From contig NZ_LT707418.1 in NCBI RefSeq assembly GCF_900155585.1, positions 372,001-436,000 of the forward strand: 64,000 nucleotides of DNA. The letters are read 5' to 3'. Positions within the stretch are counted from its first letter, which is position 1; each line of letters begins with the position of its first letter. Origin of the DNA: Aedoeadaptatus urinae. GTDB taxonomy: Bacteria > Bacillota > Clostridia > Tissierellales > Peptoniphilaceae. The translations under genes and the position numbers were made by a program. Shown here one piece after another: positions 38,338 to 47,172 of the stretch. Below the pieces are notes generated by a model that saw only the letters and a list, made by a program, of their open reading frames with translations, made no database searches and had not been told where the DNA came from.

Positions 38338-38880
38338 TTAATGAGAGAATACGGTGAATTTCGAAAAGGGATAGTAACGCAGCGCCGCCCGGGAGCGAAT
38401 GTGTTTCTTTTCCACGGGGCCGAAGTAGCGGCTGTCGATGGACATACCCTCTTGGCGATTGTCTCCCATGACGAAAAATTCGCCATCCTTTATGTCCCAG
38501 GTGTTTTCCTCGTAGGTGCCCGTGGCAACCCCCGGGTGGGTATAATTTTCCTTCAATGCCACGCCGTTGACGTGGACTTTGCCGTCGGAGATTTCGATGT
38601 GATCACCGGGCAGGCCGATGACGCGCTTGACGTATTCCTTTCCCGATTCGTCCGGCGCATCGATGATCACGATGTCGCCCCGCTTGGGATCGGAGAAGTA
38701 ATTGGGAAAGACGAGACAAATCATCCGTTCCCGTTCGTGTAGTGTGGGTTCCATGCTTTGGCCGATGACCATGGTGGTGTTAAAGATGAAATGGCGGATG
38801 ACTACGGCCAAAACCACCGCCATGATTATTATTTTTATCATTTCTACCGCCGTGGAAGACGATTTTCCTTTTCCCTTCAA
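38338..38880 (-). CDS. lepB: Signal peptidase I
   Basis: A 180-residue membrane-bound signal peptidase that releases Sec-exported proteins, including the SLH proteins of this window. One N-terminal membrane segment; catalytic serine in GQSMEPTL (S42) and lysine in KRVIGLPGD (K85); GDNRQEGMSIDSRYFG is box E. TTG start after AAAGGGGA. It is co-transcribed with lepA, a useful pairing of export and translation genes. Confidence 0.95.
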   Translation of the reverse strand: MKGKGKSSSTAVEMIKIIIMAVVLAVVIRHFIFNTTMVIGQSMEPTLHERERMICLVFPNYFSDPKRGDIVIIDAPDESGKEYVKRVIGLPGDHIEISDGKVHVNGVALKENYTHPGVATGTYEENTWDIKDGEFFVMGDNRQEGMSIDSRYFGPVEKKHIRSRAALRYYPFSKFTVFSH

Positions 38881-38910
38881 AATGTTCCCCTTTCTTGAAT
38901 CTGACTATTC

Positions 38911-38919
38911 ATTTTACCA
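38911..38919 (-). promoter_or_regulatory. Extended -10 promoter of lepB-lepA
   Basis: TGGTAAAAT on the minus strand fits an extended -10 about 30 bases before lepB; the -35 match is weak. Confidence 0.5.
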
Positions 38920-38966
38920 CAAACAAAATTTTTCTACATCTTTTATGAACTTCCTCTCTCCCTTTC

Positions 38967-38995
38967 TTGCAAAAGTGGAGACCATGTGGTAAAAT
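38967..38995 (+). promoter_or_regulatory. Promoter of rpsT
   Basis: TTGCAA, 17 bp, TAAAAT, giving a leader of about 45 bases before rpsT. Confidence 0.78.
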
Positions 38996-39045
38996 TCTAC
39001 AAGTTAAGGTATCCGAAGGGATAAAATCACAGTCGGAGGTGAATC

Positions 39046-39309
39046 ATGGCAAATATTAAATCCGCTATTAAGCGTATCGGCACAACCAAGAAAGAAACGT
39101 TGCGCAATAAATCCGTTAAGACCGGCATTAAGACTTCCGTTCGCAAGTTTGAAGAAGCTCTTAATAAAGGTGACGTCGACGAAGCGAGAGCTCTCCTCCG
39201 CGCTGTCGATAAGAAACTTAAAAAAGCGGCATCGAAAAATGTTATTCACAAAAATGCGGCCGATCGTCGCATGAGCCGTTTAACCAAAAAATTAAATCGC
39301 GCCAACTAA
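39046..39309 (+). CDS. rpsT: 30S ribosomal protein S20
   Basis: An 87-residue basic protein starting MANIKSAIKRIGTTKKETLRN and ending with HKNAADRRMSRLTKKLNRA, a full match to bS20. CGGAGGTG lies before the ATG. It is monocistronic and read opposite to its neighbours, as in Bacillus. Confidence 0.97.
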   Translation: MANIKSAIKRIGTTKKETLRNKSVKTGIKTSVRKFEEALNKGDVDEARALLRAVDKKLKKAASKNVIHKNAADRRMSRLTKKLNRAN

Positions 39310-39314
39310 AAAAC

Positions 39315-39346
39315 AAAAACTGAAAACAGCCGTTTTCAGTTTTTTT
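39315..39346 (+). terminator. Terminator of rpsT
   Basis: A 13-bp stem AAAAACTGAAAAC / GTTTTCAGTTTTT with an AGCC loop and T-run. The A-rich 5' flank makes it work for holA on the opposite strand too. Confidence 0.9.
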
Positions 39347-39361
39347 CATGCCCATATTTAA

Positions 39362-40342
39362 TTAGTCTCGAAGCATCCCGAGAAGCAAGGTCTCCAGCAC
39401 GTCGCGATCCGCGGCGGAAGTGCTCTTCATGCGGAGCTCTTCATCTAGAATCAATCGGTAATGCCGCCTAAGCTGCTCTTTCGTATAAGCGCCGCTCTGT
39501 GCGGCTATTTTTTTGCCTTCGTAGGGCTTCACACCCATGAAGCGAAAAATATCCGCATCGCTTCTACCCGTCTCCCTCATGGTCTTGTAATACATGAGAT
39601 TGCCCGTCTGCCGTGCGATCATGTATAGAATGCGCCCGGCGGGCTCTTCCTTGGCTTCAAATTCGTCTAAGAGCTTTAAAATCGTCGCCCCGTCCTTTCG
39701 CCCGATGGCGGCGAGAAGATCGAATATAGTGTCCGCGGAAAAGGGATCCAAAAAGGCGTCCACCGCCTCCGTGGTCACTTCCCCCTCCGACACGCTGGCG
39801 ATTTGATCCAAGGTGTTTACGAGGCTCTGAAGGTCTCCTTCAAACTGTCTGTCGCCGTAGCCTGAAAGGCGAATGAAGTGCTCGAGCACGTCGGGTCGTA
39901 TGCGGCGATTCTGTTTCGCCAAATAACCGGCGAGGAAATTACGAAGCACCCGGCCCGTGAGCCGCTCCATAGAAATGACCCGGCGGGCCTTGTCGAAGCG
40001 CTTATAAAGCTTCTGAGTCTTTTTTATGCTCGTCTCCGTCTCCATTAGAAGGAGCACGGTGGTATCGGGTATGTGAAAGACTTCCTCTAAAAAACGATCC
40101 AGATCCGGGTCGCCGCACAAAAGCCCGGCGTCTTTGACGACGACGATGCGCTTTTCCGACATAAAGGGCAGGGTGTTGGCCTTGGCCAAAATCTCTCCCA
40201 CGTCCCCCGATGCCACGTCGTAGTTTAAATCCCGAGTGGCGGGGTCCAGGTATCTGTTTTCTATTTGCTTTCTCTTTTCTTCCATACCGAATTTTTCCGG
40301 TCCGTGAAGAAGATAGACTCCTTTATAATCCACTGATTCCAT
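39362..40342 (-). CDS. holA: DNA polymerase III delta subunit
   Basis: A 326-residue clamp-loader delta subunit (YqeN) that opens the beta clamp. Motifs: YLLHGPEKFGMEEKRKQI at the start, TLPFMSEKRIVVVKDAG in the middle, and a C-terminal helical collar. As usual for delta, no Walker A lysine motif is present. Its start lies 82 bases inside the comEC gene. Confidence 0.93.
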   Translation of the reverse strand: MESVDYKGVYLLHGPEKFGMEEKRKQIENRYLDPATRDLNYDVASGDVGEILAKANTLPFMSEKRIVVVKDAGLLCGDPDLDRFLEEVFHIPDTTVLLLMETETSIKKTQKLYKRFDKARRVISMERLTGRVLRNFLAGYLAKQNRRIRPDVLEHFIRLSGYGDRQFEGDLQSLVNTLDQIASVSEGEVTTEAVDAFLDPFSADTIFDLLAAIGRKDGATILKLLDEFEAKEEPAGRILYMIARQTGNLMYYKTMRETGRSDADIFRFMGVKPYEGKKIAAQSGAYTKEQLRRHYRLILDEELRMKSTSAADRDVLETLLLGMLRD

Positions 40343-42636
40343 AAATCGTCTCTTTTCTTAAAATAATTTGCTCCTAAATTAGTTATATAGATCAAGCCTA
40401 ACAGGTTGGCGGCAAAAAAGATACATTGCCCCGCAGTAAGGCGCCACGGTCTGTAAACGGACACTCGCACCTTTCCTTTTTTAAAGTTCATGGTAAGGGC
40501 GCCGTCTTTCGTCTGCCCGTAAGGGATGTGACGGGCTTTTAGGCGGTCCAACACCTCTTTATGAGGGTGGCCATAGGAATTATTCTCCCCCGCCGATATA
40601 AGGGCCAGGCGCGGCGCTGTGGCGTCGAGAAATTCCTCCGAGCTCGAGGTCTTCGAACCGTGGTGCCCGAGTTTGATGATTTCTTCCTTATGCCTTAGAT
40701 CCGTCAGCAGCATTTTTTCCTGCTCGCTCGGCAAGTCGCCGAGAAAAAGCATGTGACAGCCGCCGGAGGCCAGCTCCATAACCATGGACAGGGCGTTGTC
40801 TTCTTCTCCGTAGGGCGGAAAGACCTTCATCTCCCAGCCCTTCATGGCAAACTTGCCTTGGATCTGGCGAATCCGCCCTGCCCTTTCTTCGATTTCGTCG
40901 TGCATGGCCCGGTCTTCGTCGCTTCCCGGCACCGGGGCAAAAATAGCTTTGATCTTAAAGTTTTTCGCCAAAGTAGTCACGCCGCCGGCGTGGTCCGCGT
41001 CGTAGTGAGAGAGAAAAATCCCATCAAGAGTCCCCACGCCTTTGGTCCGCAAAAAGGGCACCACGTATCGCGCCGTGGGATCGGCGCCGAAGCGGCTGCC
41101 TCCCGTGTCGATGAGCCCGCGAAAATCCTTCGCCTCCACATAGGCGCAGTCCCCCTGCCCCACGTAGAGCTGGGTCACGGACAGATCGGGGGCGGTCATT
41201 CGCCCCCAGGCGATAATCACCAACCCCACGAGAGCCGTCTGCAGCAGGAGCAAACGCCCCGCCTTTAGACGAAGGCGGCCGTAGGGAAAGGAGAGGGCGA
41301 AATGGAGCACGAGGTAATAGGCGCAGGCCTCCGCTACATTAAAGCTGGGTAAGACCCAGTTTAACGGCGCCATGGCCATGTGCCGCGTGAGAAAAAGAAA
41401 GGGAACGAAGATCCAATGGGTGACGATGGCCGCCCCCGCCGCCACCGGCCCGAAGACAACAGAAAGCAGGCTGACGGCGACGCCACCGTAGAGGATGGCC
41501 GCCGCCAAAGGCAGAAGCAGCACATTGGCGAAGAGGCCCATGATCGAAATGCGGCCCGTGGTGTGTAAGAGCAGGGGCGCAATGGCCAGGGTGACGCCCA
41601 TGGACACGCCCAGCGCTTTCGCCACAGGCTCCCTCGCCGAGCCGAAATAGGGCAGCTTGGGATAGATATTTAAAATGCCGTAGACGGAAAAAAAGCTGAA
41701 CAGAAAGCCCAGGCGGTAGATGTAAAAGGGATTGAATGCGAGAAAGACCGCGGCGCTGAAACCCAAGGCGTAATTGGGATCCACGGGACGGGTCATTCGC
41801 TTGCCCACGTCGGTAAAGAGAAGGGACAACCATACCCGCATGCCGCCGACGGGAAAGCCCGTGAGAAAAAGATAGAGGAGCAGAATCCCGTGAAGGGAAA
41901 TCTTCCGCAGGTCGTAAGGCAAAGGCAGCTTCTTTAAACCCGCCGACAAACAGGCGAGAATGAGCTCGATATGTAGGCCTGAAATGGACAGAATGTGAAT
42001 CACATTCAGGCTGCGAAAATCCTCCAGGCCTTCCCAGTCGGCGTCGTTGCCGAAGAGCATGGCAGACAGAAGCTTCGCCTCTTTCGGCGGAAAGTATTTC
42101 TCGGTGACTTCTCTGCCGAAATTCCGAAAGCTTCCCCGCAGCCCATACATTTTTTCTGTGAAAGTGTGGCCTTTCGGAAACACCTCTTCTTTCGTCGGGC
42201 GCAGAGTTCTGTCGATGCCGTGGGAGAGGCTGTAGTGAAGGCCGTCGAAGCCGCCGGGGTTTCGCGGCCGCTCCGGCTTCATGCTGCGCCCCCGCACCGC
42301 CATGGCCGTGCCCAAGCTCGGATTCGCCTCGGAAAAGACGCGCACCTTTTTAAAAGGGCTTACGTGCAATTCGTAGTAATTCTCCTTGGAGACCGACACC
42401 ACGCCTCGTGCGGAAATTCGCTCGTTAGAAGCATCCGCCCCATGCAAGGACGATGCGGCAAGGACAAAGACGAGGAGGGCCGCTAAGGGATAGAGGGCGT
42501 CGGTTTTCTTTCTCCACAGAAACAAGGCGAAGGCTGTGAGAATCAAAACCGGGGCAGCAAAAGAAAGGGGCAGCCGCTCCGCTAGGAAGCAACCCCCGCC
42601 CATACAAAGGCATAAGAGAAACCAAACTTGTCTCAT
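40261..42636 (-). CDS. comEC: DNA internalisation protein ComEC
   Basis: A 791-residue ComEC/Rec2 channel for DNA uptake in transformation. N-terminal membrane segments and DUF4131 (GVVSVSKENYYELHV; GRSMKPERPRNPGGFD), the Competence membrane domain (HILSISGLHIELILACLS is the signature), and a C-terminal metallo-beta-lactamase domain (YVGQGDCAYVEAKDF, SHYDADHAGG, KLGHHGSKTSSS). The last 45 or so residues after the lactamase domain are unusual and overlap holA by 82 bases. ATG chosen over a GTG two codons earlier. comEA and comEB are not seen in the window. Confidence 0.94.
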   Translation of the reverse strand: MRQVWFLLCLCMGGGCFLAERLPLSFAAPVLILTAFALFLWRKKTDALYPLAALLVFVLAASSLHGADASNERISARGVVSVSKENYYELHVSPFKKVRVFSEANPSLGTAMAVRGRSMKPERPRNPGGFDGLHYSLSHGIDRTLRPTKEEVFPKGHTFTEKMYGLRGSFRNFGREVTEKYFPPKEAKLLSAMLFGNDADWEGLEDFRSLNVIHILSISGLHIELILACLSAGLKKLPLPYDLRKISLHGILLLYLFLTGFPVGGMRVWLSLLFTDVGKRMTRPVDPNYALGFSAAVFLAFNPFYIYRLGFLFSFFSVYGILNIYPKLPYFGSAREPVAKALGVSMGVTLAIAPLLLHTTGRISIMGLFANVLLLPLAAAILYGGVAVSLLSVVFGPVAAGAAIVTHWIFVPFLFLTRHMAMAPLNWVLPSFNVAEACAYYLVLHFALSFPYGRLRLKAGRLLLLQTALVGLVIIAWGRMTAPDLSVTQLYVGQGDCAYVEAKDFRGLIDTGGSRFGADPTARYVVPFLRTKGVGTLDGIFLSHYDADHAGGVTTLAKNFKIKAIFAPVPGSDEDRAMHDEIEERAGRIRQIQGKFAMKGWEMKVFPPYGEEDNALSMVMELASGGCHMLFLGDLPSEQEKMLLTDLRHKEEIIKLGHHGSKTSSSEEFLDATAPRLALISAGENNSYGHPHKEVLDRLKARHIPYGQTKDGALTMNFKKGKVRVSVYRPWRLTAGQCIFFAANLLGLIYITNLGANYFKKRDDLWNQWIIKESIFFTDRKNSVWKKRESK

Positions 42637-42709
42637 AACCACCCGCCCTCATAAATCCGGAATATGATAAAATAAGATAAAACTCGATCAAAAGTTAAAG
42701 GAGGCGTCT

Positions 42710-43831
42710 ATGGCCCGCTATGAAAGGGAACCCTATCGTAATTCCATGAAAATAACCGTTCCCGAAACCGTAAAAAGTAAAGACTACCACTATTTTTTAT
42801 TAGAAGACAGCATCGTCGCCCCGCCTGTTGAAGGCTACTACACCGGCGATAAAATCTTCATCGACGGCAAAGCAGCGGAATATTCCGTAGAAGGCGGCCG
42901 CATCCAATGTAAGATGGCCGCCGTTGAAAGCGGAAAAGAGGTGGAGCTTACCATCGATCGGCCTCACCGTCTGCAGGGCATGCAAAATAATATCGCCCGC
43001 ATTCTCTTTACCAGCGCTCTGGAGTCTCTTCTCCACACGAAAATCCTCTCAGGCTCCACGGAAGACAGCTGCTATCTCGTCGTCGATGCCGCGGACATCG
43101 GCTTCGTGTCCCTGGAAAAAATAGAAAACTACGTTAATCATCTTATCGAATCCAATCTGCCGATTCAAGAAGAAAAGGACGAGGTCACCATTCCTTCCGT
43201 GGACAAGGTGCACAGCGTGGGGCCCCTTCTGAAAAATACCGGCGAGGTGGCTCTCTTCGCCGTGCAAAAAATCGAAAAGGTCGAAGAGGGACTGAAGCTC
43301 ACCTTCGTCTGCGGCAAGGAAGCCTTGGACGATTACAGAAACCACCGCTACCTGACCAAGAACCTGTCCATGTATTTAAAAGAAAATACGACCCAGGGCA
43401 TTTGGCAGGCGGTGAAAAAGCTTCAGGGCAAAATCGACGAGCAAAAGAAAAAAATTGACGCACTGGAAGAAGCCATGGGCAAGGAAGATGTGGAAGAATT
43501 CCTGGCCAAGCGCCGCACCGTGGAAGGCGTGGGATACATCTATACCACCCTTGAAAATATTAATTTTAAAAGCTTTAAGCGCCTGTCCGCCGCCATTCAG
43601 AAAAAGGCGAAGACTGTACAAATCTACGGCATCCCCAACGGCAACGAAGCCCAGATCCACGTCATTCGAAGCGCCGATGTCTCCGTGGATTTAAAAGACA
43701 TTATGGACCGCGTGGCCGGCGAAAGGGAAGGCACGGGAAATATGTATCACGTCCAGATCAATGTGCCCCGGGCGCAAATGGGACAGATCATGGAAGCCTT
43801 TTTAATCGCCATTCAAAAGAGTTTAGCCTAA
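42710..43831 (+). CDS. AlaX-like alanyl-tRNA editing homologue lacking all zinc ligands
   Basis: A 373-residue protein with the layout of long AlaX (editing domain, linker coiled coil, DHHA1). The second-half matches are clear: LLKNTGEVALFAVQKIEKVEEG then LTFVCGKEALDDYRN match the AlaRS/AlaX segment after CGGTH, and the last 35 residues (EGTGNMYHVQINVPRA) match DHHA1. The zinc HxxxH motif is replaced by N94-I-A-R-I98 and the CGGTH motif by S169-V-G-P-L173, so all four ligands are gone. True AlaX hydrolyses Ser- or Gly-tRNA(Ala) with that zinc. This copy cannot use the same chemistry; it may bind tRNA or do something else. AAAGGAGG precedes the ATG. It is read away from comEC. Confidence 0.8.
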   Translation: MARYEREPYRNSMKITVPETVKSKDYHYFLLEDSIVAPPVEGYYTGDKIFIDGKAAEYSVEGGRIQCKMAAVESGKEVELTIDRPHRLQGMQNNIARILFTSALESLLHTKILSGSTEDSCYLVVDAADIGFVSLEKIENYVNHLIESNLPIQEEKDEVTIPSVDKVHSVGPLLKNTGEVALFAVQKIEKVEEGLKLTFVCGKEALDDYRNHRYLTKNLSMYLKENTTQGIWQAVKKLQGKIDEQKKKIDALEEAMGKEDVEEFLAKRRTVEGVGYIYTTLENINFKSFKRLSAAIQKKAKTVQIYGIPNGNEAQIHVIRSADVSVDLKDIMDRVAGEREGTGNMYHVQINVPRAQMGQIMEAFLIAIQKSLA

Positions 43832-43837
43832 AGAGAA

Positions 43838-43866
43838 AGCCCTCGGAAATTCCGAGGGCTATTTTT
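43838..43866 (+). terminator. Terminator of the AlaX-like gene
   Basis: Stem AGCCCTCGGA / TCCGAGGGCT with an AAT loop, then ATTTTTA. It overlaps the thrB stop codon from the other strand and may serve both convergent genes. Confidence 0.87.
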
Positions 43867-44731
43867 ATACGTCTTTTTCTAAAATTTCTACGCCGGTGGT
43901 GGTGATGTGGAGGATCCGAATGTCCCAGGTGGCATCCAGGGGCTCGGAAATTTTCTCCCAGGTCTTTTTAATGGCATCGAGATCGGCGGATTTTTCCGTA
44001 ACGAATAAGAGGGTGGGTCCGGCGCCGCTAATGAGCACGCGACCCTTGTGGCTTTCCTCTAAAGTCTTCATGACGTCGTAGCCGGCGATGAGCTTGCTTC
44101 GGTAGGGCTCGTGGATCTTGTCTTCCAAGCCGAAGAACAAGGCTTCCGTGTCGGCGGTTTCCAAGCCGTGAATCAAAAAGCCCATGTGGCCGATATTGGA
44201 CACCGTATCGGCATAGCTGAGGGACTTGGGCAGTGCCGCCCGAGCCTTGGCCGTGGACAGATCGAAGTCCGGAAAGGCGGCGATGGTAGCGAAGTTGTCG
44301 ATATTATTGATCTTGCGATAGACCACGCCGTCATCGGTGGGCAGGCTGATGACGCAGCCCCCTAAAAGAGCCGGCGCCACATTGTCCGGATGGCCTTCGA
44401 AATCCGAGGCCATTTTTAAAATCTCCCCTTGGTCGAAGGGCTCGCCCAGCAGGAGATTCGCCCCCATCATGCCGCCGACGATGCAGGTGGCGCTGCTGCC
44501 CAGGCCCCGGGCGATGGGAATGTCCGCATCCACACGATAAAAGAAACCCTCCATGGTGGCGCCGGCCTTGTCGAAGACCACTTTCGCCGCCTCGTAAATC
44601 ATGCTGTGGCGGTCGCAATCCCCGCCTTCCATGGAAAAGGTAAAGGTGTTGTATAAATCCAGAGCCAGGCCGATGACATCGAAGCCCGGACCCATATTCG
44701 CCGTCGTCGCCGGCACGCGCAGTTTAATCAT
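43865..44731 (-). CDS. thrB: Homoserine kinase
   Basis: A 288-residue GHMP kinase that phosphorylates homoserine for threonine synthesis. ATTANMGPGFDVIGLAL at the start and the ATP loop PIARGLGSSATCIVGG are characteristic; SGAGPTLLF is GHMP motif 3. It overlaps thrC by eight bases. With the aspartokinase at the left end it marks the threonine branch. Confidence 0.95.
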   Translation of the reverse strand: MIKLRVPATTANMGPGFDVIGLALDLYNTFTFSMEGGDCDRHSMIYEAAKVVFDKAGATMEGFFYRVDADIPIARGLGSSATCIVGGMMGANLLLGEPFDQGEILKMASDFEGHPDNVAPALLGGCVISLPTDDGVVYRKINNIDNFATIAAFPDFDLSTAKARAALPKSLSYADTVSNIGHMGFLIHGLETADTEALFFGLEDKIHEPYRSKLIAGYDVMKTLEESHKGRVLISGAGPTLLFVTEKSADLDAIKKTWEKISEPLDATWDIRILHITTTGVEILEKDV

Positions 44732-46160
44732 GAAAACCCTCCTTCACGACTTCTTTCATCTCATCCACTGTAATGCTTTCGGTAAAGCGCTCGGGCAAAT
44801 CGAAGACCTCCGTCAAAGGCTTCGGTACCTCTACGCCGTAGGCCTCTTGAATCTTTTTCAGGAGTTCCTCGTCTCCCTCTCCCTGAATGCCCAGGGCGTC
44901 CGCCACCGTCTCGGGAAATTTATAGGGGCTCGCCGTGGCCATGACCAGGACGTGATTGGCGGAGCCGTGCTTTTTCGCCCCATCGTAGGCCACCGCCGTA
45001 TGGGGATCCATTAAATAGCCGAAGCGGTCGAAGACTTCCTTGATCCGCGCCTCTCCTTCCGCATCCGTGGACCAATAGCCCACGAGTTTGGAGCGGTGGA
45101 TGGCGTCCATGGGAATGTCGAAGCGGCCCGTGACGTTCAGGGATTCCATTTTCTCGCGCACTTTGTAATCCCGCTTCAAGACCAAGTGCAGATAGCGCTC
45201 GATATTGCTCGCCACGAGAATGTCCATGGAAGGCGACGTGGTCTTATAAAAATCACGGTTCTTGTCGTAAACGCCGGTGGAAATAAAATCCGTGAGCACG
45301 TGGTTTTTGTTTGATGCGCAAATGAAACGGCCCACGGGAAGGCCCATTTCCCTGGCGTACATGGCGGCTAAAATATTGCCGAAATTGCCCGTAGGCACGC
45401 AGATGTCAATGGCATCGCCCATAGCGATGGTGTTTCTGCGCACCAATTCCAGGTAGGAATACAAGTAATACACCACCTGAGGCACCAGGCGGCCGATGTT
45501 AATGGAGTTGGCCGAGGAAAATTCGATGCCCGAACGGCGCGACGCTTCTCTCAGCGCCTCGTCTCTGAAAATTTCTTTCACCGTGCGCTGGGCGTCGTCG
45601 AAATTCCCTTCGATGCCGTAGACGTAAACATTATTGCCCCTTTGCGTGGACATCTGGCGGCGTTGAATGGTGCTGACGCCGTGGGCGGGATAAAAGACAA
45701 AGATGTCCGTGTTCTCTACATCCTGAAAGCCGGCCAAGGCGGCCTTCCCCGTGTCGCCGCTGGTGGCCGTCAGGATTCGCACCTTTCTCCCCTCCGCCGA
45801 TGCGGCCATAAGGTAAGGGAGCATTTGCAGGGCGAAGTCCTTAAATGCCGCCGTGGGTCCGTGAAACAATTCCGCCACGGTCATGCCGTCGAGATCGAAA
45901 TAATCCACGGGCTCCGTGCCGGAGAAGGTACCGTAGGCCTTCTTCGCCCAATCCAAAAGAGTCTCTTTGGAAAAGTCGTCGAAAAACAAATGAAGCACTT
46001 CCGCCGCCAATTCCACATAGCTGCAGTCCGCGTACTCGTTTAAATCCAAGGTGGGTATGTGCTCGGGCACAAACAAACCGCCGTCGTCGGCGGGACCTTT
46101 AAAGATCGCCTCTTTCGCCGAAAAAGCTTGGGATTTGTCCCGAGAAGAAAAAAATCGCAT
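44724..46160 (-). CDS. thrC: Threonine synthase
   Basis: A 478-residue PLP enzyme converting O-phosphohomoserine to threonine. The PLP lysine is K107 in HGPTAAFKDFALQMLPYL; ATSGDTGKAALAGF is the phosphate-binding loop. The length and N-terminus (RFFSSRDKSQAFSAKEAIFKG) fit the longer class I type. I chose the ATG six bases after AAGGAG. Confidence 0.95.
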   Translation of the reverse strand: MRFFSSRDKSQAFSAKEAIFKGPADDGGLFVPEHIPTLDLNEYADCSYVELAAEVLHLFFDDFSKETLLDWAKKAYGTFSGTEPVDYFDLDGMTVAELFHGPTAAFKDFALQMLPYLMAASAEGRKVRILTATSGDTGKAALAGFQDVENTDIFVFYPAHGVSTIQRRQMSTQRGNNVYVYGIEGNFDDAQRTVKEIFRDEALREASRRSGIEFSSANSINIGRLVPQVVYYLYSYLELVRRNTIAMGDAIDICVPTGNFGNILAAMYAREMGLPVGRFICASNKNHVLTDFISTGVYDKNRDFYKTTSPSMDILVASNIERYLHLVLKRDYKVREKMESLNVTGRFDIPMDAIHRSKLVGYWSTDAEGEARIKEVFDRFGYLMDPHTAVAYDGAKKHGSANHVLVMATASPYKFPETVADALGIQGEGDEELLKKIQEAYGVEVPKPLTEVFDLPERFTESITVDEMKEVVKEGFHD

Positions 46161-46200
46161 CGTCGTCTCCTTCATGTCCTTTATTTTATTAATGTATCAC

Positions 46201-46229
46201 AGTTTACGCTATTTTCGTCTCCCGTACAA
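46201..46229 (-). promoter_or_regulatory. Promoter of thrC-thrB
   Basis: TTGTAC, 17 bp, TAAACT on the minus strand. No T-box or attenuator-like leader is visible in the short stretch before thrC. Confidence 0.62.
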
Positions 46230-46263
46230 GGGCTTAGAAAGTATGATACAAAATTGACCTTCA

Positions 46264-46292
46264 TGGATATTCTTACCATTGTCTATTATAAT
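46264..46292 (+). promoter_or_regulatory. Candidate promoter of nfnAB
   Basis: Perfect TATAAT preceded at 17 bp by TGGATA, about 30 bases before the nfnA ATG. Confidence 0.55.
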
Positions 46293-46320
46293 GTATATAT
46301 AGAGAAATAGGGGGGATAGT

Positions 46321-47172
46321 ATGTTTACCATTTTAGAAAAGAAAAATTTGGCGCCTCGCGTCTTTTTGCTACGCATTCATGCGCCTCGCGTGGCCACGGC
46401 CGCTCAACCGGGACAGTTTGTCATCGTCATCGCCGACGAGCACGCCGAACGGGTGCCCTTGACCATCGCTAATTTCGATCGCGAGGAAGGTTGGGTGGAC
46501 CTGGTAGTACAGGCCTCCGGTCCGTCGACGACGAAGCTGTCCGAAAAGAAACAGGGCGATGAATTAAAGGATTTCGTCGGCCCCTTAGGCGTTCCGTCGG
46601 AATTCACCGAGCTCTCAGACGAGGAGCTGAAAAAACAACGTTACTTATTTGTCGGCGGCGGCATCGGTGCCGCACCGGTCTATCCGCAGGTCCGCTATCT
46701 GTCCGAACGAGGTGTCCACTGCGACGTGATCATCGGCTTTAAAAACAAAGAAGCCGTCATCTACGAAGAAGAATTCAAGGCATTGGACTGCGCTCTCTAC
46801 GTTACCACCGACGACGGCTCCTACGGCTTTAACGGCATGGTCACGGCAAAGATCGAAGACCTCATCGAAAACGAAGGCAAGAGCTACGACACCTGCGTCG
46901 CCATCGGCCCCATGATTATGATGAAGTTCGTCTGCCTCACCACGAAGAAATACGATCTGCACACCATCGTCTCTCTGAACCCGATTATGGTCGACGGCAC
47001 CGGCATGTGCGGCGCCTGCCGCGTCAGCATCGACGGCGAAACGAAATTTGCCTGCGTCCACGGACCGGAATTCGACGGCCACAAAGTGGACTTCGACTTG
47101 GCTATGAAGCGTCAAAAACAATATGTGAACGTGGAAAAGACAAAAGGTCAACAAGTCTGGAGGAATGCATAA
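46321..47172 (+). CDS. nfnA: NADH-dependent reduced ferredoxin:NADP+ oxidoreductase subunit A
   Basis: A 283-residue FAD- and [2Fe-2S]-binding reductase of the PyrK/GltX-like (sulfide dehydrogenase subunit B) family. FAD domain VPLTIANFDRE, NAD-binding domain FVGGGIGAAPVYPQVR, and the C-terminal cluster loop GTGMCGACRVS with a final conserved cysteine (FACVHGPEFDGHKVDF). Together with the next gene it forms NfnAB, which electron-bifurcates between NADPH, NAD+ and ferredoxin. AGGGGGG lies before the ATG. This complex is typical of anaerobes. Confidence 0.9.
   Translation: MFTILEKKNLAPRVFLLRIHAPRVATAAQPGQFVIVIADEHAERVPLTIANFDREEGWVDLVVQASGPSTTKLSEKKQGDELKDFVGPLGVPSEFTELSDEELKKQRYLFVGGGIGAAPVYPQVRYLSERGVHCDVIIGFKNKEAVIYEEEFKALDCALYVTTDDGSYGFNGMVTAKIEDLIENEGKSYDTCVAIGPMIMMKFVCLTTKKYDLHTIVSLNPIMVDGTGMCGACRVSIDGETKFACVHGPEFDGHKVDFDLAMKRQKQYVNVEKTKGQQVWRNA

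Noticed and set aside
38116-38742. 208-codon + strand frame spanning lepA and lepB
   Set aside because: Antisense to two well-identified genes and unlike any known protein.
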